Notes: generated from the sequence alone by a model not told the origin. A stretch of DNA of 64,000 nt from Halococcoides cellulosivorans (GCF_003058365.1 NZ_CP028858.1:1-64000); one strand, 5' to 3'. Counted from the stretch's first letter, positions 44,646-53,372 are shown. A program made the numbers and translations.

Positions 44646-45304
44646 GTGCCGGTCCGGGAGTGCCACTCGCCGGTCCGTTCGTCGTCACGAACCTGAAACT
44701 CGCGGCGACCGTCCTCGGTGATACGCGTCTCGACGACGACCGAGGCCAGGCCCAGCAGGCGATTCCGGTCCGGATCGTCCAGGGCGTCGGTGTTCAGCGT
44801 CGAAATCGTCACGCCCGCGCCGCCCCGGGTCTGGGTCCGAACGCTCTCCGCGAACTGATAGACCGTCTCGGCGTCGTTGTACATCAACAGGGCCGAGAGG
44901 CTGTCGATCAGGACTGGTGGGGCCGGATCCTCGACCGCATCGGTCGCCTGCGCGATGGCGATGCCGATGCCGGTCAGATCGCCCGGCGTCGAGACCGAGT
45001 ACACCTCCTCAGATCGGTTCGTGACGCCCGCAGTCGCGTCGACGACGCTCAACGCGTCGACCGCGCCGCCCGCCGCGTCGTACTCGGCCTGGACCTGGTC
45101 GGCGGGGTCGGTCGTCGAGACAGAGATCGCGTCGCCGTCCTGGGCGACGGCCGCGAGCAGTTCGAGGCCGACATCGAGTTTTCCCGACAACGCCGGGCCG
45201 ACGATCAGGACGTGCGATCGCTTCTCGCGAAGCGTCGCCGGAGAGAGAAGCGTCTCCAGGCGAACCCCGGATTCGGCCGTCTGCTGTCCTGGTTCAACTG
45301 ACAC
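44642..45304 (-). CDS. RecA/KaiC-like ATPase with degenerate Walker A
   Basis: A 220-aa RecA-fold protein. The P-loop reads G36-P-A-L-S-G41-K42-L43, so the final Ser/Thr that coordinates magnesium is Leu. The Walker B-like strand is PPVLIDSLSALLMY. ATP hydrolysis is therefore doubtful, while nucleotide binding may persist. It resembles haloarchaeal KaiC/RadA-like small ATPases (DUF7504 or RecA-superfamily signal proteins). Stop and start overlap with the DICT-like gene by 4 bp, so both probably work in one complex. Confidence 0.75.
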   Translation of the reverse strand: MSVEPGQQTAESGVRLETLLSPATLREKRSHVLIVGPALSGKLDVGLELLAAVAQDGDAISVSTTDPADQVQAEYDAAGGAVDALSVVDATAGVTNRSEEVYSVSTPGDLTGIGIAIAQATDAVEDPAPPVLIDSLSALLMYNDAETVYQFAESVRTQTRGGAGVTISTLNTDALDDPDRNRLLGLASVVVETRITEDGRREFQVRDDERTGEWHSRTGT

Positions 45305-45394
45305 GATCGCTCACGACGCAGTGTTCGGCGCGGTCTCATAAGTACCTTCTCGCAGATACACTCGGGACGGACGACGCTCCGGGGGCCGGACGCC

Positions 45395-45553
45395 CTACAG
45401 GCGGTCCTCACCCTCGCGGGTCCACTCCCGTTCGACCGTCCGGTTGTCGGTCCGGACCCGGTCACCGATCCCGACGGCCGCGACCGCGTCGATCGTCGAT
45501 TCGTCGTCCAGACGGTGCCGGTGACCATGCCCGAGTCCGCGCCCACCAGTCAC
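45395..45553 (-). CDS. Possible 52-aa acidic protein
   Basis: A short GTG-initiated frame with the ending TIDAVAAVGIGDRVRTDNR then TVEREWTREGEDRL. The acidic C-terminal half looks like haloarchaeal coding sequence, but the N-terminal His/Arg-rich part does not, and other frames overlap. A TATA-like CATAAACGC is about 45 bp upstream. Reported as a candidate only. Confidence 0.3.
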   Translation of the reverse strand: MTGGRGLGHGHRHRLDDESTIDAVAAVGIGDRVRTDNRTVEREWTREGEDRL

Positions 45554-45592
45554 AAAGCGATTGTGCCGTCCGCGACCGACCGAGCGGCCCGG

Positions 45593-45602
45593 GCGTTTAT
45601 GG
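45593..45602 (+). promoter_or_regulatory. TATA box of the PfkB kinase gene
   Basis: GCGTTTATGG is centred 27 bp before the ATG at 45625, consistent with a leaderless transcript. Confidence 0.6.
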
Positions 45603-45624
45603 CGATTTCCGTCCAAGGCCCGAC

Positions 45625-46560
45625 ATGGTTCGCGTGCTCGTGGCTGGCGAGGCCCTGATCGACATGTACCCGGCCGAGGAGGCCGACCGCCTCGCTGACG
45701 TGGAGCGCTACGCTCGCCGCGCAGGTGGCGCGCCCGCGAACGTCGCCGTCGGACTCGCCGCGCTCGACGAACGCCCCTGGCTCTGGACCCGCGTCGGTGC
45801 GGATCCGTTCGGTGAGCACCTCCGTGAGACGCTCGCCGCGTTCGACGTGCCCGACCGGTTCGTGTCGGTCGATCCCGATCGGTCGACCGCCCACACCATC
45901 GTCGGCACCGACGAGTCCGGCGATCCGGTCTTCCAGTTCTATCAGGCCGAGACGGCGACGATGTGCCCCGATCCGGCGACCGTCACCGACGCGGCGCTCG
46001 CAGAAATCGAGTGGCTCCACGTCGGTGGCGTCTGGCTGGCCGACGAGACGGCGCGAGCGGCACTCCTGGACGTCATCGACCGGGCCGACTGCCCGATCTC
46101 GTTCGATCCCAACACGCGGCCGGACCTCTGGGATTCGGAGGCCGAGATCGAACCGACGGTCTCGGCGGCCCTCGAAGCCGTCGACGTGGTGAAAATCGGC
46201 GCGGGCGATCTGCCCTGGCTGGCCGCCGAGGACCCGATCCGGGTGGCCGAGCGCGTCCGTGGGTACGGCCCACACACGGTGTTCGTCACCCGCGGGGCCG
46301 AGGAGGCGATCGCCGCGAGCGACGGCCGTGCGCCCTGGGGGCCCGCCGAGCACCGCGTGACGCCACCGACCGTCGAGGCCGTCGATCCGACGGGCGCGGG
46401 CGACGCGTTCACGGCGGGCGCGATCGCCCATCTCGTCGCCGGAGACGACCTGGCGAGCGCACTCCAATACGGCGCGACCGTCGGCGCGCTCGCGACGACC
46501 GAACAGGGCGCGATGGCCGCCATTCCCGACCGCGAGACCGTCGCACAGTATCTGGAGTGA
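45625..46560 (+). CDS. PfkB family carbohydrate kinase
   Basis: A 311-aa ribokinase-fold enzyme. Signature 1 region GGAPANVAVGLAALDE (about 34-49) and signature 2 DPTGAGDAFTAG (about 254-265), with Asp260 as catalytic base, are complete. The N-terminus MVRVLVAGEALIDMYP is typical for fructokinase or 2-keto-3-deoxygluconate kinase types. The sugar substrate cannot be fixed from sequence. The gene converges on the DUF2298 gene. Confidence 0.9.
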   Translation: MVRVLVAGEALIDMYPAEEADRLADVERYARRAGGAPANVAVGLAALDERPWLWTRVGADPFGEHLRETLAAFDVPDRFVSVDPDRSTAHTIVGTDESGDPVFQFYQAETATMCPDPATVTDAALAEIEWLHVGGVWLADETARAALLDVIDRADCPISFDPNTRPDLWDSEAEIEPTVSAALEAVDVVKIGAGDLPWLAAEDPIRVAERVRGYGPHTVFVTRGAEEAIAASDGRAPWGPAEHRVTPPTVEAVDPTGAGDAFTAGAIAHLVAGDDLASALQYGATVGALATTEQGAMAAIPDRETVAQYLE

Positions 46561-46579
46561 GGCGACGGCGCGCGTCGAT

Positions 46580-48898
46580 TCAGAGTGCGCCCTGGTCGAC
46601 CCGATAGATCGTCACCGCGTCGAACTGCCCGACCGGTTCCACCGCGTCGAGGCGCTGAATCGTGATCTGTGAGTACTGCTCGCGTTCTTTCGGGCCGACG
46701 TAGACGTATTCGACGTCGTACTGCCGGAGGAGTTCGCGCTGGCGGTCCACACCGCCGGTGAACATCACATCGACGTGGCCGGCACGCTCGTAGTAGGCGT
46801 CCGGGCCGTGATACCCCGTCTCGTGGACCCAGCCCGCGACCGTCGGGATCCCGGTCAGACTCGACGGGGCGTTGCGCCACTGATAGGGGTCGCGTCCGGG
46901 CCGACTCAGCAGTGTCGGCTGGCCCTCGCGCCGATCGAGCCAGGCGATCGCCCTCGCCTCGTCGGGGTGGTCGGTCTCGACGAACGCGAGCGCGTCGAGA
47001 GAGGGGTCGTCCGTGCGGTGAGTGGGCGACCCGAAGTGCGCGGGCACCGCGAGCGCGGCGTAGATCGACGTCGAGACCACCAACAGCGCCGCGAGGATTT
47101 TGAACCGGCGTCGCCAGGCTGGCCCCGAGAGGCCGAGTCCGGGGCGCTGCTCCGCGATCAGGACGGCGAGCGCGGTGCCCGCGCCGGTCGCGAACAGCAC
47201 CCAGATCTGCATGTACAGTTTGAACACGGTGTTGTACCGCCCGCCGCCGGCGTTCTCTTCGAGGAAGACGAACTCCGCGAGGACGATCAGGCCCGCGCTC
47301 GCGACGACCAACACCGATTCGAACCCCGGGCTGGGCCGGTCGCGAACACTGCCGTCGCGGGCGAGCAGCCAGCCTGCCCCGACCAGCGGCGCGACCACCA
47401 GGAGTGCGGACACCCGGAACCGAATCGCCAGGAACCCCGCGACGGCGAGCGCGAGGGCCGCGATCACGGCGTCGGTCGCGCCGATCCGATCGGTGGTTGT
47501 CCCGAGTCGACCGACGGCGTATCGCGAATAGTGGAGCCCTGCGATCACCAAAAACGCGCCGTGGACGAGGACGAGCGGCACGATCGGGCTCCGATCGGGG
47601 AGGAACCCCATTCCTTCCGAACCGCTCGACACCACCAGCCAGTACGGGAGGACGATCACGACCGAGAGCAGTGCGATCAGCGTCGCACTCCCGAGTGCGA
47701 CGCCCAACCGCCCGAGTTCGCGATCGATCCAGCCTTGCTGCGGCGGGCGGACCCGATCGGGCAACAGCTCTATCGGGTCGGCCGGCGCGAGCACGATCGT
47801 CACGGCGGCGAGGCCGGCGATCGTCGGCATCGACCAGGTGTTGGTCACCGAGACGATCGCTCCGACCGCGGGGAGGCCCACGAACAGGAGTGCGCGCCGC
47901 CGCCAGCGCTGGGCGGCGGGCGTCCGATAGTACCCGAAGAGCACGGTCGCGCCCAGCAGGAGAAACGGCGTGCTCATCATGTGGGCGTGAAGGTCGCCGT
48001 TGAGCCACGCGAACAGCGGGAACTCGTTGATCGTCCCCCCGATCACTCGGCTCGCCGACCAGTAGCCGAAGCTGCCGATCCCGGTCGCGAGCCCGTCGAG
48101 CGGGACGCCGAGGTCGCTCGCGATCGTCTCGACTGTCACCCCGAAGAACGGCACGCGCGCCCCGGTGATCGCGCCGGGTGTCACCAGCCAGAGCAACTGG
48201 GCGGCGGGCATGAGGTTGCTCGCGAGGCCGACGAAAAACGCCGCGAACGCCCCCGCGAGCCGGTCGTCGTGGCCGTGAGCCGTCGCGATGTTCCGCGCGA
48301 GGCCGACCGCGGCCGTGACGACCATCGCATAAAAGCCCGCGAGCGCGAGATTGTAGGCATATCGCGGGGCCGTCCCCGTCAGCCGGGCGAACAGCGCGGC
48401 CAGGAGGTGGCCGCCGTAGTAGTACCGGACGGTCTCGCCCGCGAACCAGACGTCCTGGGGCGGGAGGACCCCACTCCGCAGGAGCGATCGCAACAGTCCG
48501 AAATCGAGGAACTTCTCGCCACCGCCGGGGTGGACGGCGGGGTCGACCGCACGGATCGCGATCAGAAATAGGAACGCGGCGGTGAACACCGCGGCGGTCT
48601 CCGCGAATGCCCGGCGATCGATCGGGCCCGTTCGGCGGTGAGCGAGCAGCGCCGCGGCGACGACGACGCCGACGCCCAGCCACAGCCCCGCGGTGATCGA
48701 GACGCGCCCGACCCAGTAGACGACCAGCCAGATCACCCCCGCCGCGATCGGGAGGCCGACGCCAGCGCCCTCGTCGGAAAGCTGGGGGAGGAGGCTCTTG
48801 GCGATCGCCTGTCCGGCCGCCAGGAGTGCGAGGTAGGTCACCAGCCAGACGGCGACGAGACCGAACTCCATTCGGCGCAACGAACGGGACACGCCCAT
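46580..48898 (-). CDS. DUF2298 polytopic membrane protein
   Basis: A 772-aa protein with about 14-16 hydrophobic segments and the motif TVRYYYGGHLLAAL (about residue 157), the mark of the DUF2298 (YYY) family. A later soluble loop ends with a region like VMFTGGVDRQRELLRQYDVE. These resemble glycosyltransferase-type membrane enzymes, but no activity is established. The start at 48898 directly follows the TAA of the DedA gene (TAAATG), so the two are coupled; the ATG at 48871 is an alternative. Confidence 0.88.
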   Translation of the reverse strand: MGVSRSLRRMEFGLVAVWLVTYLALLAAGQAIAKSLLPQLSDEGAGVGLPIAAGVIWLVVYWVGRVSITAGLWLGVGVVVAAALLAHRRTGPIDRRAFAETAAVFTAAFLFLIAIRAVDPAVHPGGGEKFLDFGLLRSLLRSGVLPPQDVWFAGETVRYYYGGHLLAALFARLTGTAPRYAYNLALAGFYAMVVTAAVGLARNIATAHGHDDRLAGAFAAFFVGLASNLMPAAQLLWLVTPGAITGARVPFFGVTVETIASDLGVPLDGLATGIGSFGYWSASRVIGGTINEFPLFAWLNGDLHAHMMSTPFLLLGATVLFGYYRTPAAQRWRRRALLFVGLPAVGAIVSVTNTWSMPTIAGLAAVTIVLAPADPIELLPDRVRPPQQGWIDRELGRLGVALGSATLIALLSVVIVLPYWLVVSSGSEGMGFLPDRSPIVPLVLVHGAFLVIAGLHYSRYAVGRLGTTTDRIGATDAVIAALALAVAGFLAIRFRVSALLVVAPLVGAGWLLARDGSVRDRPSPGFESVLVVASAGLIVLAEFVFLEENAGGGRYNTVFKLYMQIWVLFATGAGTALAVLIAEQRPGLGLSGPAWRRRFKILAALLVVSTSIYAALAVPAHFGSPTHRTDDPSLDALAFVETDHPDEARAIAWLDRREGQPTLLSRPGRDPYQWRNAPSSLTGIPTVAGWVHETGYHGPDAYYERAGHVDVMFTGGVDRQRELLRQYDVEYVYVGPKEREQYSQITIQRLDAVEPVGQFDAVTIYRVDQGAL

Positions 48899-49597
48899 TT
48901 AGACCCGTTGGACTGGATCACCGGACAGCCACGCGAGGATCGCCCGTCGCCGCCACGCGACGAGCACTGCACCGACGGCGAGCACGCCCGCGAGCACCGC
49001 TGCGCCGCCGTAGTCGGCCCGCGCGGCCCGCGACCCCGCGATCGCGAGCAGGAGATAGCCGGGGAGTCGCCCGACGACGGCGATCGCGACGATGTGGCTG
49101 ACCGGAATCCGCGTCAGGCCGGCGAGCAGACAGAGCACGTCGTCGGGCAGGCCCGGCAGGACGAACAGAACAAAGAGCGTCACCCGTCCGCGTCGGTCGA
49201 GAAGCGAGTCGTACCGGTCGAGCGTCGCTGTAGGGACCGACCGCTCGACGAACGGCCGGCCGACCTGACGGACGATCCCCACCGCGAGCGCCGTTCCGAT
49301 CGCCCCGCCGAGCAGGCTGAGCGCCGTCCCCCAGACCGGCCCGAACAGATAGCCGCCGACGAACGCGACGACCTGGCCCGGGATCGGCGCGATCAGGACC
49401 TGGGTGGCCTGGACGCCGACGTACGCGACTGGAGCGAGCGGGCCGAGGCCAGCGAGCCACTCGCGTAGCGCGGTCGGGTCGATCGCCGCGGGGACCGGGA
49501 CCAGCACCGCCGCGCTCACGAGCACGCCGACGAGCGCGACCAGCGCGACGATCTGGACGGTCCGCGTCGTCGTCACCGCACGCGCGTTCCGCTTCAC
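48899..49597 (-). CDS. DedA/VTT domain membrane protein
   Basis: A 232-aa SNARE-associated (VTT) family protein. Hydrophobic helices: about 12-40, 52-75, 80-105, 135-160, 165-185 and 195-215. Conserved parts: IAPIPGQVVAFVGGYLFGPV and LFVLPGLPDDVLCLLAGL, with the Pro/Gly-rich re-entrant loops of DedA proteins that move lipids across membranes. The GTG at 49597 is favoured because a TATA-like CGTTTTTGAG lies 28 bp upstream. First gene of a pair with DUF2298. Confidence 0.85.
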   Translation of the reverse strand: MKRNARAVTTTRTVQIVALVALVGVLVSAAVLVPVPAAIDPTALREWLAGLGPLAPVAYVGVQATQVLIAPIPGQVVAFVGGYLFGPVWGTALSLLGGAIGTALAVGIVRQVGRPFVERSVPTATLDRYDSLLDRRGRVTLFVLFVLPGLPDDVLCLLAGLTRIPVSHIVAIAVVGRLPGYLLLAIAGSRAARADYGGAAVLAGVLAVGAVLVAWRRRAILAWLSGDPVQRV

Positions 49598-49619
49598 GAT
49601 CGGGCGATCGGTGCGCGCG

Positions 49620-49629
49620 CTCAAAAACG
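49620..49629 (-). promoter_or_regulatory. TATA box of the DedA-DUF2298 operon
   Basis: The minus strand reads CGTTTTTGAG, centred 28 bp upstream of the GTG at 49597. Confidence 0.55.
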
Positions 49630-49674
49630 TTTCACGGCCGGGCGCTGCTTGGAGCAGCGCGCCCACCCCGTCGA

Positions 49675-50436
49675 TCACTCGGCGTCCAACTCGAACTCGT
49701 GGCCACACTCGGGACAACTCGCCCGGTCGTGCCGGAGCGCGGTCGAGGACTCGCGGACGTCGCGCATCACCGAGGAGATCCGCTCTTCGGTGTCGAGTTC
49801 GTCCTCGACCGAGAGTTCGACGCCCTCGACTTCGAGGAGGAACTTCGCGACCTCGGTCGATTCGTACATCAGATCGTCGAGTTCGTCGGCCGTGAAGAAC
49901 CCGCTCATCGCGCCGTAGAGGAAGGTCGCACCCGCCGTGCGGACTTTCTTCTCGAAGGAGGCCCGCGCTTCGTTGACCGCCTGCGGGCTGTAGGTGTCGG
50001 TCATGAAGGGGACCAACTCGGGCAGGTGCTCACCGATCTTGGTCATCTCGACGCCGGTCTCGGTCCGGAAGTCCGCACAGAGACGGGCGAGCGCCCACTC
50101 GCGAGCGGTGATGTACGTTCGATCGCGGAGGAACTCGTTGGCGCGCTCGTAGGTCCCGCCGTCGATCTTCTCGAAGCGGTCGTATTCGGCGACGTCCTCG
50201 GGGACGAATTCGGTGGGCTGGTCGGGAGCGTCGACCGACTGGGCGGGCGGGTCCGGGGCCGCACCAGCGTCGTTGGCGTCGTCGCTCTCCTCTGCAGCGG
50301 CGTCGCTGGACGGATCGGACGCTGTATCGTCGGAGCGGTCGTCGGACGCGTCCGTGCCGACCCGGTCGAGGTCGACCTGCTCGTGGGGCGAACGCACCGT
50401 CTCGCTATCCTCGGACTCGTCGCGATCCTCGGTCAT
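49675..50436 (-). CDS. DUF5806 family protein
   Basis: A 253-aa haloarchaeal protein. A disordered acidic, Asp/Ser-rich N-terminus (about 1-75) precedes a conserved helical domain starting at EYDRFEKIDGGTYERANEFL, with WALARLCADFRTETGVEMTK and YSPQAVNEARASFEKKVR; this is the DUF5806 family. A C-terminal CPEC zinc-hook-like tail follows (CPECGHEFE). Function unknown. The start ATG at 50436 is preferred because the 30 upstream codons are not coding-like. Confidence 0.85.
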   Translation of the reverse strand: MTEDRDESEDSETVRSPHEQVDLDRVGTDASDDRSDDTASDPSSDAAAEESDDANDAGAAPDPPAQSVDAPDQPTEFVPEDVAEYDRFEKIDGGTYERANEFLRDRTYITAREWALARLCADFRTETGVEMTKIGEHLPELVPFMTDTYSPQAVNEARASFEKKVRTAGATFLYGAMSGFFTADELDDLMYESTEVAKFLLEVEGVELSVEDELDTEERISSVMRDVRESSTALRHDRASCPECGHEFELDAE

Positions 50437-50631
50437 GTCTTCGGGTGCGGTCGGACCGCGAAAAAGCGTGTCGTCGGCCGGGCAGCCCCTCAGGACACGC
50501 ATGGTTGTCGAACGACCAGCGCTCAAAGCCCCGATCGACCGCCTGCGGATGCCCGGAGACCGACCGCAGGGGGATACCCGGGCATCACCCGTTCCTGGCC
50601 GGGTGCTGATCGGTCGTAACGACCGGATCGA

Positions 50632-51555
50632 TTAGTCGTAGAACTCGTCGGTGGCCGCCCGGTCGGCAATGCCGGTGGCACTCACCACCCGCCCGTCGAC
50701 CGAGACGGAGACGTCGGCCATGCGAGCGAGTTTGGGCCATTTCGTGGCCCAGGCCTCGGCCGTCGACTCTGAGATCGACGCGTCCGACTCGAGGATCCGC
50801 AGGAAGGTGGCGGTCGTCTCCTCCCCCGTGAGATCCAGCGCCCGGGCCCGGGCGATCTGGCCGTCGAAGCGCCCCTTCGCCGGCGCGGTCTCTAAATGGG
50901 AGGAGTGTTCGCGGCCCGCGATGAACGTCTGCTTGCCGAGCCGTTCGGTGATCAGGGCCACCGGGTCGCTGACCTCGGGGTAGTGCTTCCCGGACCCGGT
51001 TTTCGCATCGATAACTCCTTTAAGGCGGTTCCGGGGGTTGCTCCAGCCGTACATCCCGCTTTGGCCGTAGGCCACGGCGCCGTCCCGCACGCCGAATGCA
51101 ACCTCCTGCTCGTCCTCCAGGTAGACGGTGAACCCGCCGTACTCGCTGGCCTCCTCGAAGTCGCCTTCTTCCTCCAGGGCCCCGGTCAGGTACTCGGCGT
51201 CGAGGTCGGTCTCCGCGACGCCTGCCATGTTCATGTCGACGAACGCCTGTACGTCGTCGAAGTCCACGTCCGGCTCGGAGAACGTACCCTCGATGTCGTC
51301 TTTAACGTACAGGTAGAAGTACTCCTCGAGGCGGTCCTTGTTGTTGGAAAACGTTTCTCCGTCGATGTAGGCGAAGGGATAGAACTCTCCTACTCCGATG
51401 GCCGAGGGTGTCGGCATCCAGTTCGTGTACCCCGGTCTCCCGATACCGCCACCGGGAATGGCGTTCGTGAGGCTCGAACAGCCCGCCAGCGCGGACGCAC
51501 CGAGCGCGCTTGCCCCGATCAATACCTTACGCCGCGAAATGGATGGTTGAGCCAT
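50632..51555 (-). CDS. Tat-exported lipoprotein of unknown function
   Basis: A 307-aa protein with a twin-arginine signal (SRRKVLIGASALGASALAGC): Arg8-Arg9, hydrophobic core, lipobox LAGC with Cys26. The mature part is acidic, with YPFAYIDGETF and a region GAVAYGQSGMYGW; no known domain was recognised. It will be anchored outside the membrane. The ATG at 51555 is favoured since the upstream extension would separate the twin arginines from the N-terminus. Confidence 0.8.
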   Translation of the reverse strand: MAQPSISRRKVLIGASALGASALAGCSSLTNAIPGGGIGRPGYTNWMPTPSAIGVGEFYPFAYIDGETFSNNKDRLEEYFYLYVKDDIEGTFSEPDVDFDDVQAFVDMNMAGVAETDLDAEYLTGALEEEGDFEEASEYGGFTVYLEDEQEVAFGVRDGAVAYGQSGMYGWSNPRNRLKGVIDAKTGSGKHYPEVSDPVALITERLGKQTFIAGREHSSHLETAPAKGRFDGQIARARALDLTGEETTATFLRILESDASISESTAEAWATKWPKLARMADVSVSVDGRVVSATGIADRAATDEFYD

Positions 51556-51676
51556 ATGTTCTGTCCCCCGGACGCTCTCGCGTCTTGGGTAGAACACCCC
51601 TGGCTGCTGGAAAAAGCGTTACCATATTCGCGAACTGGCCCCAATCGGTCACCCTTGTCGGTGCGGTGTGGGAAAA

Positions 51677-51760
51677 GTGGGCCGGCGCATATTCGAACCT
51701 GACCGAGACTCGCGTCGCTCGCGAGGACGCGGTTACGGCCACCCGAAGGCCGAAGATACA
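51677..51760 (-). repeat. Broken copy of tRNA-Pro(CGG)
   Basis: A degenerate duplicate beside the intact tRNA. It keeps the D-arm end and anticodon arm (GTATCTTCGGCCTTCGGGTG then GCCGTAACCGCG, minus strand) and, after about 30 unrelated bases, the T-arm/acceptor end GGTTCGAATATGCGCCGGCC. It lacks the 5' acceptor strand. It sits directly downstream of the intact gene on the same strand. Confidence 0.75.
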
Positions 51761-51790
51761 GCTCACCGTCGTTGCGAAGTGGGGTGAAAA

Positions 51791-51863
51791 TGGGCCGGCG
51801 CGAATTCGAATCGCGGTTACGGCCACCCGAAGGCCGAAGGATACCAAGCTACCCCACCGGCCC
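51791..51863 (-). tRNA. tRNA-Pro (anticodon CGG)
   Basis: Complete 73-nt cloverleaf on the minus strand. Acceptor GGGCCGG pairs with CCGGCCC, discriminator A. Anticodon stem CGGCC/GGCCG with loop TTCGGGT gives anticodon CGG. T-arm CGCGA-TTCGAAT-TCGCG. No encoded CCA. The anticodon arm is shared with tRNA-Pro(TGG) at 3917-3989 apart from the anticodon base. Confidence 0.95.
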
Positions 51864-51911
51864 GCGTGTGAACGATAGCGGGCAAGCGAATTTAACCGTT
51901 CCGGATGGCGA

Positions 51912-52499
51912 TCAGTAGCGCTCGTAGCCCTCGGTGTCGCCGTAGTTGTGGGCGATCGTGATCGCCTGATCGGCGTGGAGCGCGCGTGGCCCGACGCTCA
52001 CTCGGGGCGCGTCACCGATCGCGTCGAGATCCGCCTCGGTGAACGAGCGGTGGTCCGAACAGACGATCACGGGGTCGGCGGGCCACTCCACGTCGACGAT
52101 CGGATCGCCCGATTCGTGACAGACGAGCAGCGTCCCCGCCGCACGGGCGTGATCGAGCGCCGTCGCGCGACCGCCGCGTTCGAGCGTCAGGCCGGGTGCT
52201 GGCTCGACCGGGCGCTGGCCGATCAACTGGTCGCGCTCCGCCAGGGCGGTCCGGATCAACGCCGCCGTCGAGCGCTCGTCCGGCCGGAGGTTCCGGACTG
52301 CCGATCCGTCGACGGTCAGACAGAGGTCGTCCGCGAGGCTGACCCAGACGGTCGCGTCCTCGCGGATGTCGTGTGAGAGGAGCAACGACGCCGTGATCGC
52401 CCGACAGACCAGGTCGAGTCGGCCCGTCCCGGGCAGATCGTCGAGCGCGAAGTCGGGATCGGTCGGGGCGTCGTGAGCGAGCAGGCAGACACCGCGCAT
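51912..52499 (-). CDS. trmY: tRNA (pseudouridine-54 N1) methyltransferase TrmY
   Basis: A 195-aa SPOUT-class methyltransferase that makes N1-methylpseudouridine at tRNA position 54. Starts MRGVCLLAHDAPTDPDFALD; the knot region has PVIVCSDHRSFTEADLDAIG and VSVGPRALHADQAITIAHN, the S-adenosylmethionine site of the family. Length is normal. It lies 48 bp from the tRNA-Pro gene, a possible functional neighbour but not proof. Confidence 0.9.
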   Translation of the reverse strand: MRGVCLLAHDAPTDPDFALDDLPGTGRLDLVCRAITASLLLSHDIREDATVWVSLADDLCLTVDGSAVRNLRPDERSTAALIRTALAERDQLIGQRPVEPAPGLTLERGGRATALDHARAAGTLLVCHESGDPIVDVEWPADPVIVCSDHRSFTEADLDAIGDAPRVSVGPRALHADQAITIAHNYGDTEGYERY

Positions 52500-52657
52500 G
52501 GCCGTCGGTCGGCCGGGCGGGACAAGGCGGCGTCGGTTTGGAGCGCTCGATCGGGGCCCGAACGCGGGGGCACGATCGACTGCACTCGTCCCTCGACCGA
52601 TCCCGCCGCATCCGCGCGACCACAACCCACTTCGCCGGGGCCACCCGACCGCCGGAC

Positions 52658-53065
52658 GTGGACCCTGGGACCTACACGCTGATCGTCGAACTGGCCCGCG
52701 ATCGCACGATCACGGTCGGTGCACTCGGTGAGCGACCGTTCCCGGCCGGCGCGTACGCCTACACCGGGAGCGCGTTCGGCCCCGGCGGGTTGGCCCGCGT
52801 CGATCGCCACCGTGAGATCGCCAGCGGCGAGCGCGAGACCCGCCACTGGCACGTCGACTACCTGCTGGGCGATGCCGCTGCGACCATCGAGAGCGTCGTC
52901 ACGGCCCCCGAGGCGGACATCGAGTGTGCGGTCGCACGGTCGATCGACGCCGGCGTCCAGGGGTTCGGCGCGAGTGACTGTGACTGTGAGAGCCACCTCG
53001 CGCACGCGGGCGACGTGAGCGCCCTCCGGCGGACGGTCGACGACGCCCACGCCGCTCACCGCTGA
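52658..53065 (+). CDS. GIY-YIG-like DUF123 family protein
   Basis: A 135-aa protein with GTYTLIVELARDRTITVGAL, FPAGAYAYTGSAFGPGGLAR, HWHVDYLLGD and GASDCDCESHLAHA, typical of the archaeal DUF123 family, which resembles GIY-YIG nucleases. The GTG at 52658 is preferred because the upstream frame is Arg-rich. The role may be in DNA repair, but no activity is shown. Divergent from trmY. Confidence 0.82.
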   Translation: MDPGTYTLIVELARDRTITVGALGERPFPAGAYAYTGSAFGPGGLARVDRHREIASGERETRHWHVDYLLGDAAATIESVVTAPEADIECAVARSIDAGVQGFGASDCDCESHLAHAGDVSALRRTVDDAHAAHR

Positions 53066-53122
53066 TATGGCGGCGTTCTCGTCCCGGAAGCGGCGTTTTT
53101 ATCCGGTGGGAACGCTCCGCCC

Positions 53123-53157
53123 GGTTAAGTCCCGCTGTGTGTAACGTCCACTGGAGG
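53123..53157 (+). promoter_or_regulatory. Promoter and ribosome-binding site of the small ferredoxin
   Basis: GGTTAAGT (53123-53130) may be a TATA box, and CTGGAGGATT holds a Shine-Dalgarno-like GGAGG about 8 bases before the ATG at 53165. A leader with a binding site contrasts with the leaderless genes nearby. Confidence 0.5.
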
Positions 53158-53164
53158 ATTCAGA

Positions 53165-53335
53165 ATGCCCGAAGTCGATCAAAACATCTGCACTGGCTGT
53201 CAGATCTGTGCGCAAACTGCCCCCGAAGTCTTCGAGATGAAAGACGACGGTCTCGCTCACGCGATCAGCGACGAGTCCACGCCGGAGGCCGAGCAGGCGG
53301 CTCAGCAGTGTCCGGTCGACGCCATCTCGCTGTAG
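53165..53335 (+). CDS. Single-cluster [4Fe-4S] ferredoxin (56 aa)
   Basis: A short gene found by direct reading. It starts MPEVDQNICTGCQICAQTAP and ends QQCPVDAISL. Cluster ligands Cys9, Cys12, Cys15 and Cys48 follow the C-x2-C-x2-C...C-P pattern. The cysteine that in related ferredoxins follows three residues later (CxxxCP) is Ala here, so the extra disulfide is missing. The length is normal for monocluster ferredoxins. Well-placed ribosome-binding site. Partner unknown. Confidence 0.88.
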   Translation: MPEVDQNICTGCQICAQTAPEVFEMKDDGLAHAISDESTPEAEQAAQQCPVDAISL

Positions 53336-53372
53336 GCGTCTCGCGGTTTCCGATGGGCTCCGGACAGTTCGC

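Larger units (their letters stand above)
45305..45624. other. Intergenic region before the PfkB kinase gene
   Basis: 320 bp between a divergent pair. It holds the TATA element of the kinase gene (45593-45602) and a doubtful 52-codon minus-strand frame (45395-45553), listed separately. Nothing else with structure was seen. Confidence 0.5.

Noticed and set aside
45942-48683. 913-codon minus-strand frame over the kinase and the DUF2298 gene
   Set aside because: The product is Arg- and Pro-rich, and it runs against clear PfkB and DUF2298 genes.
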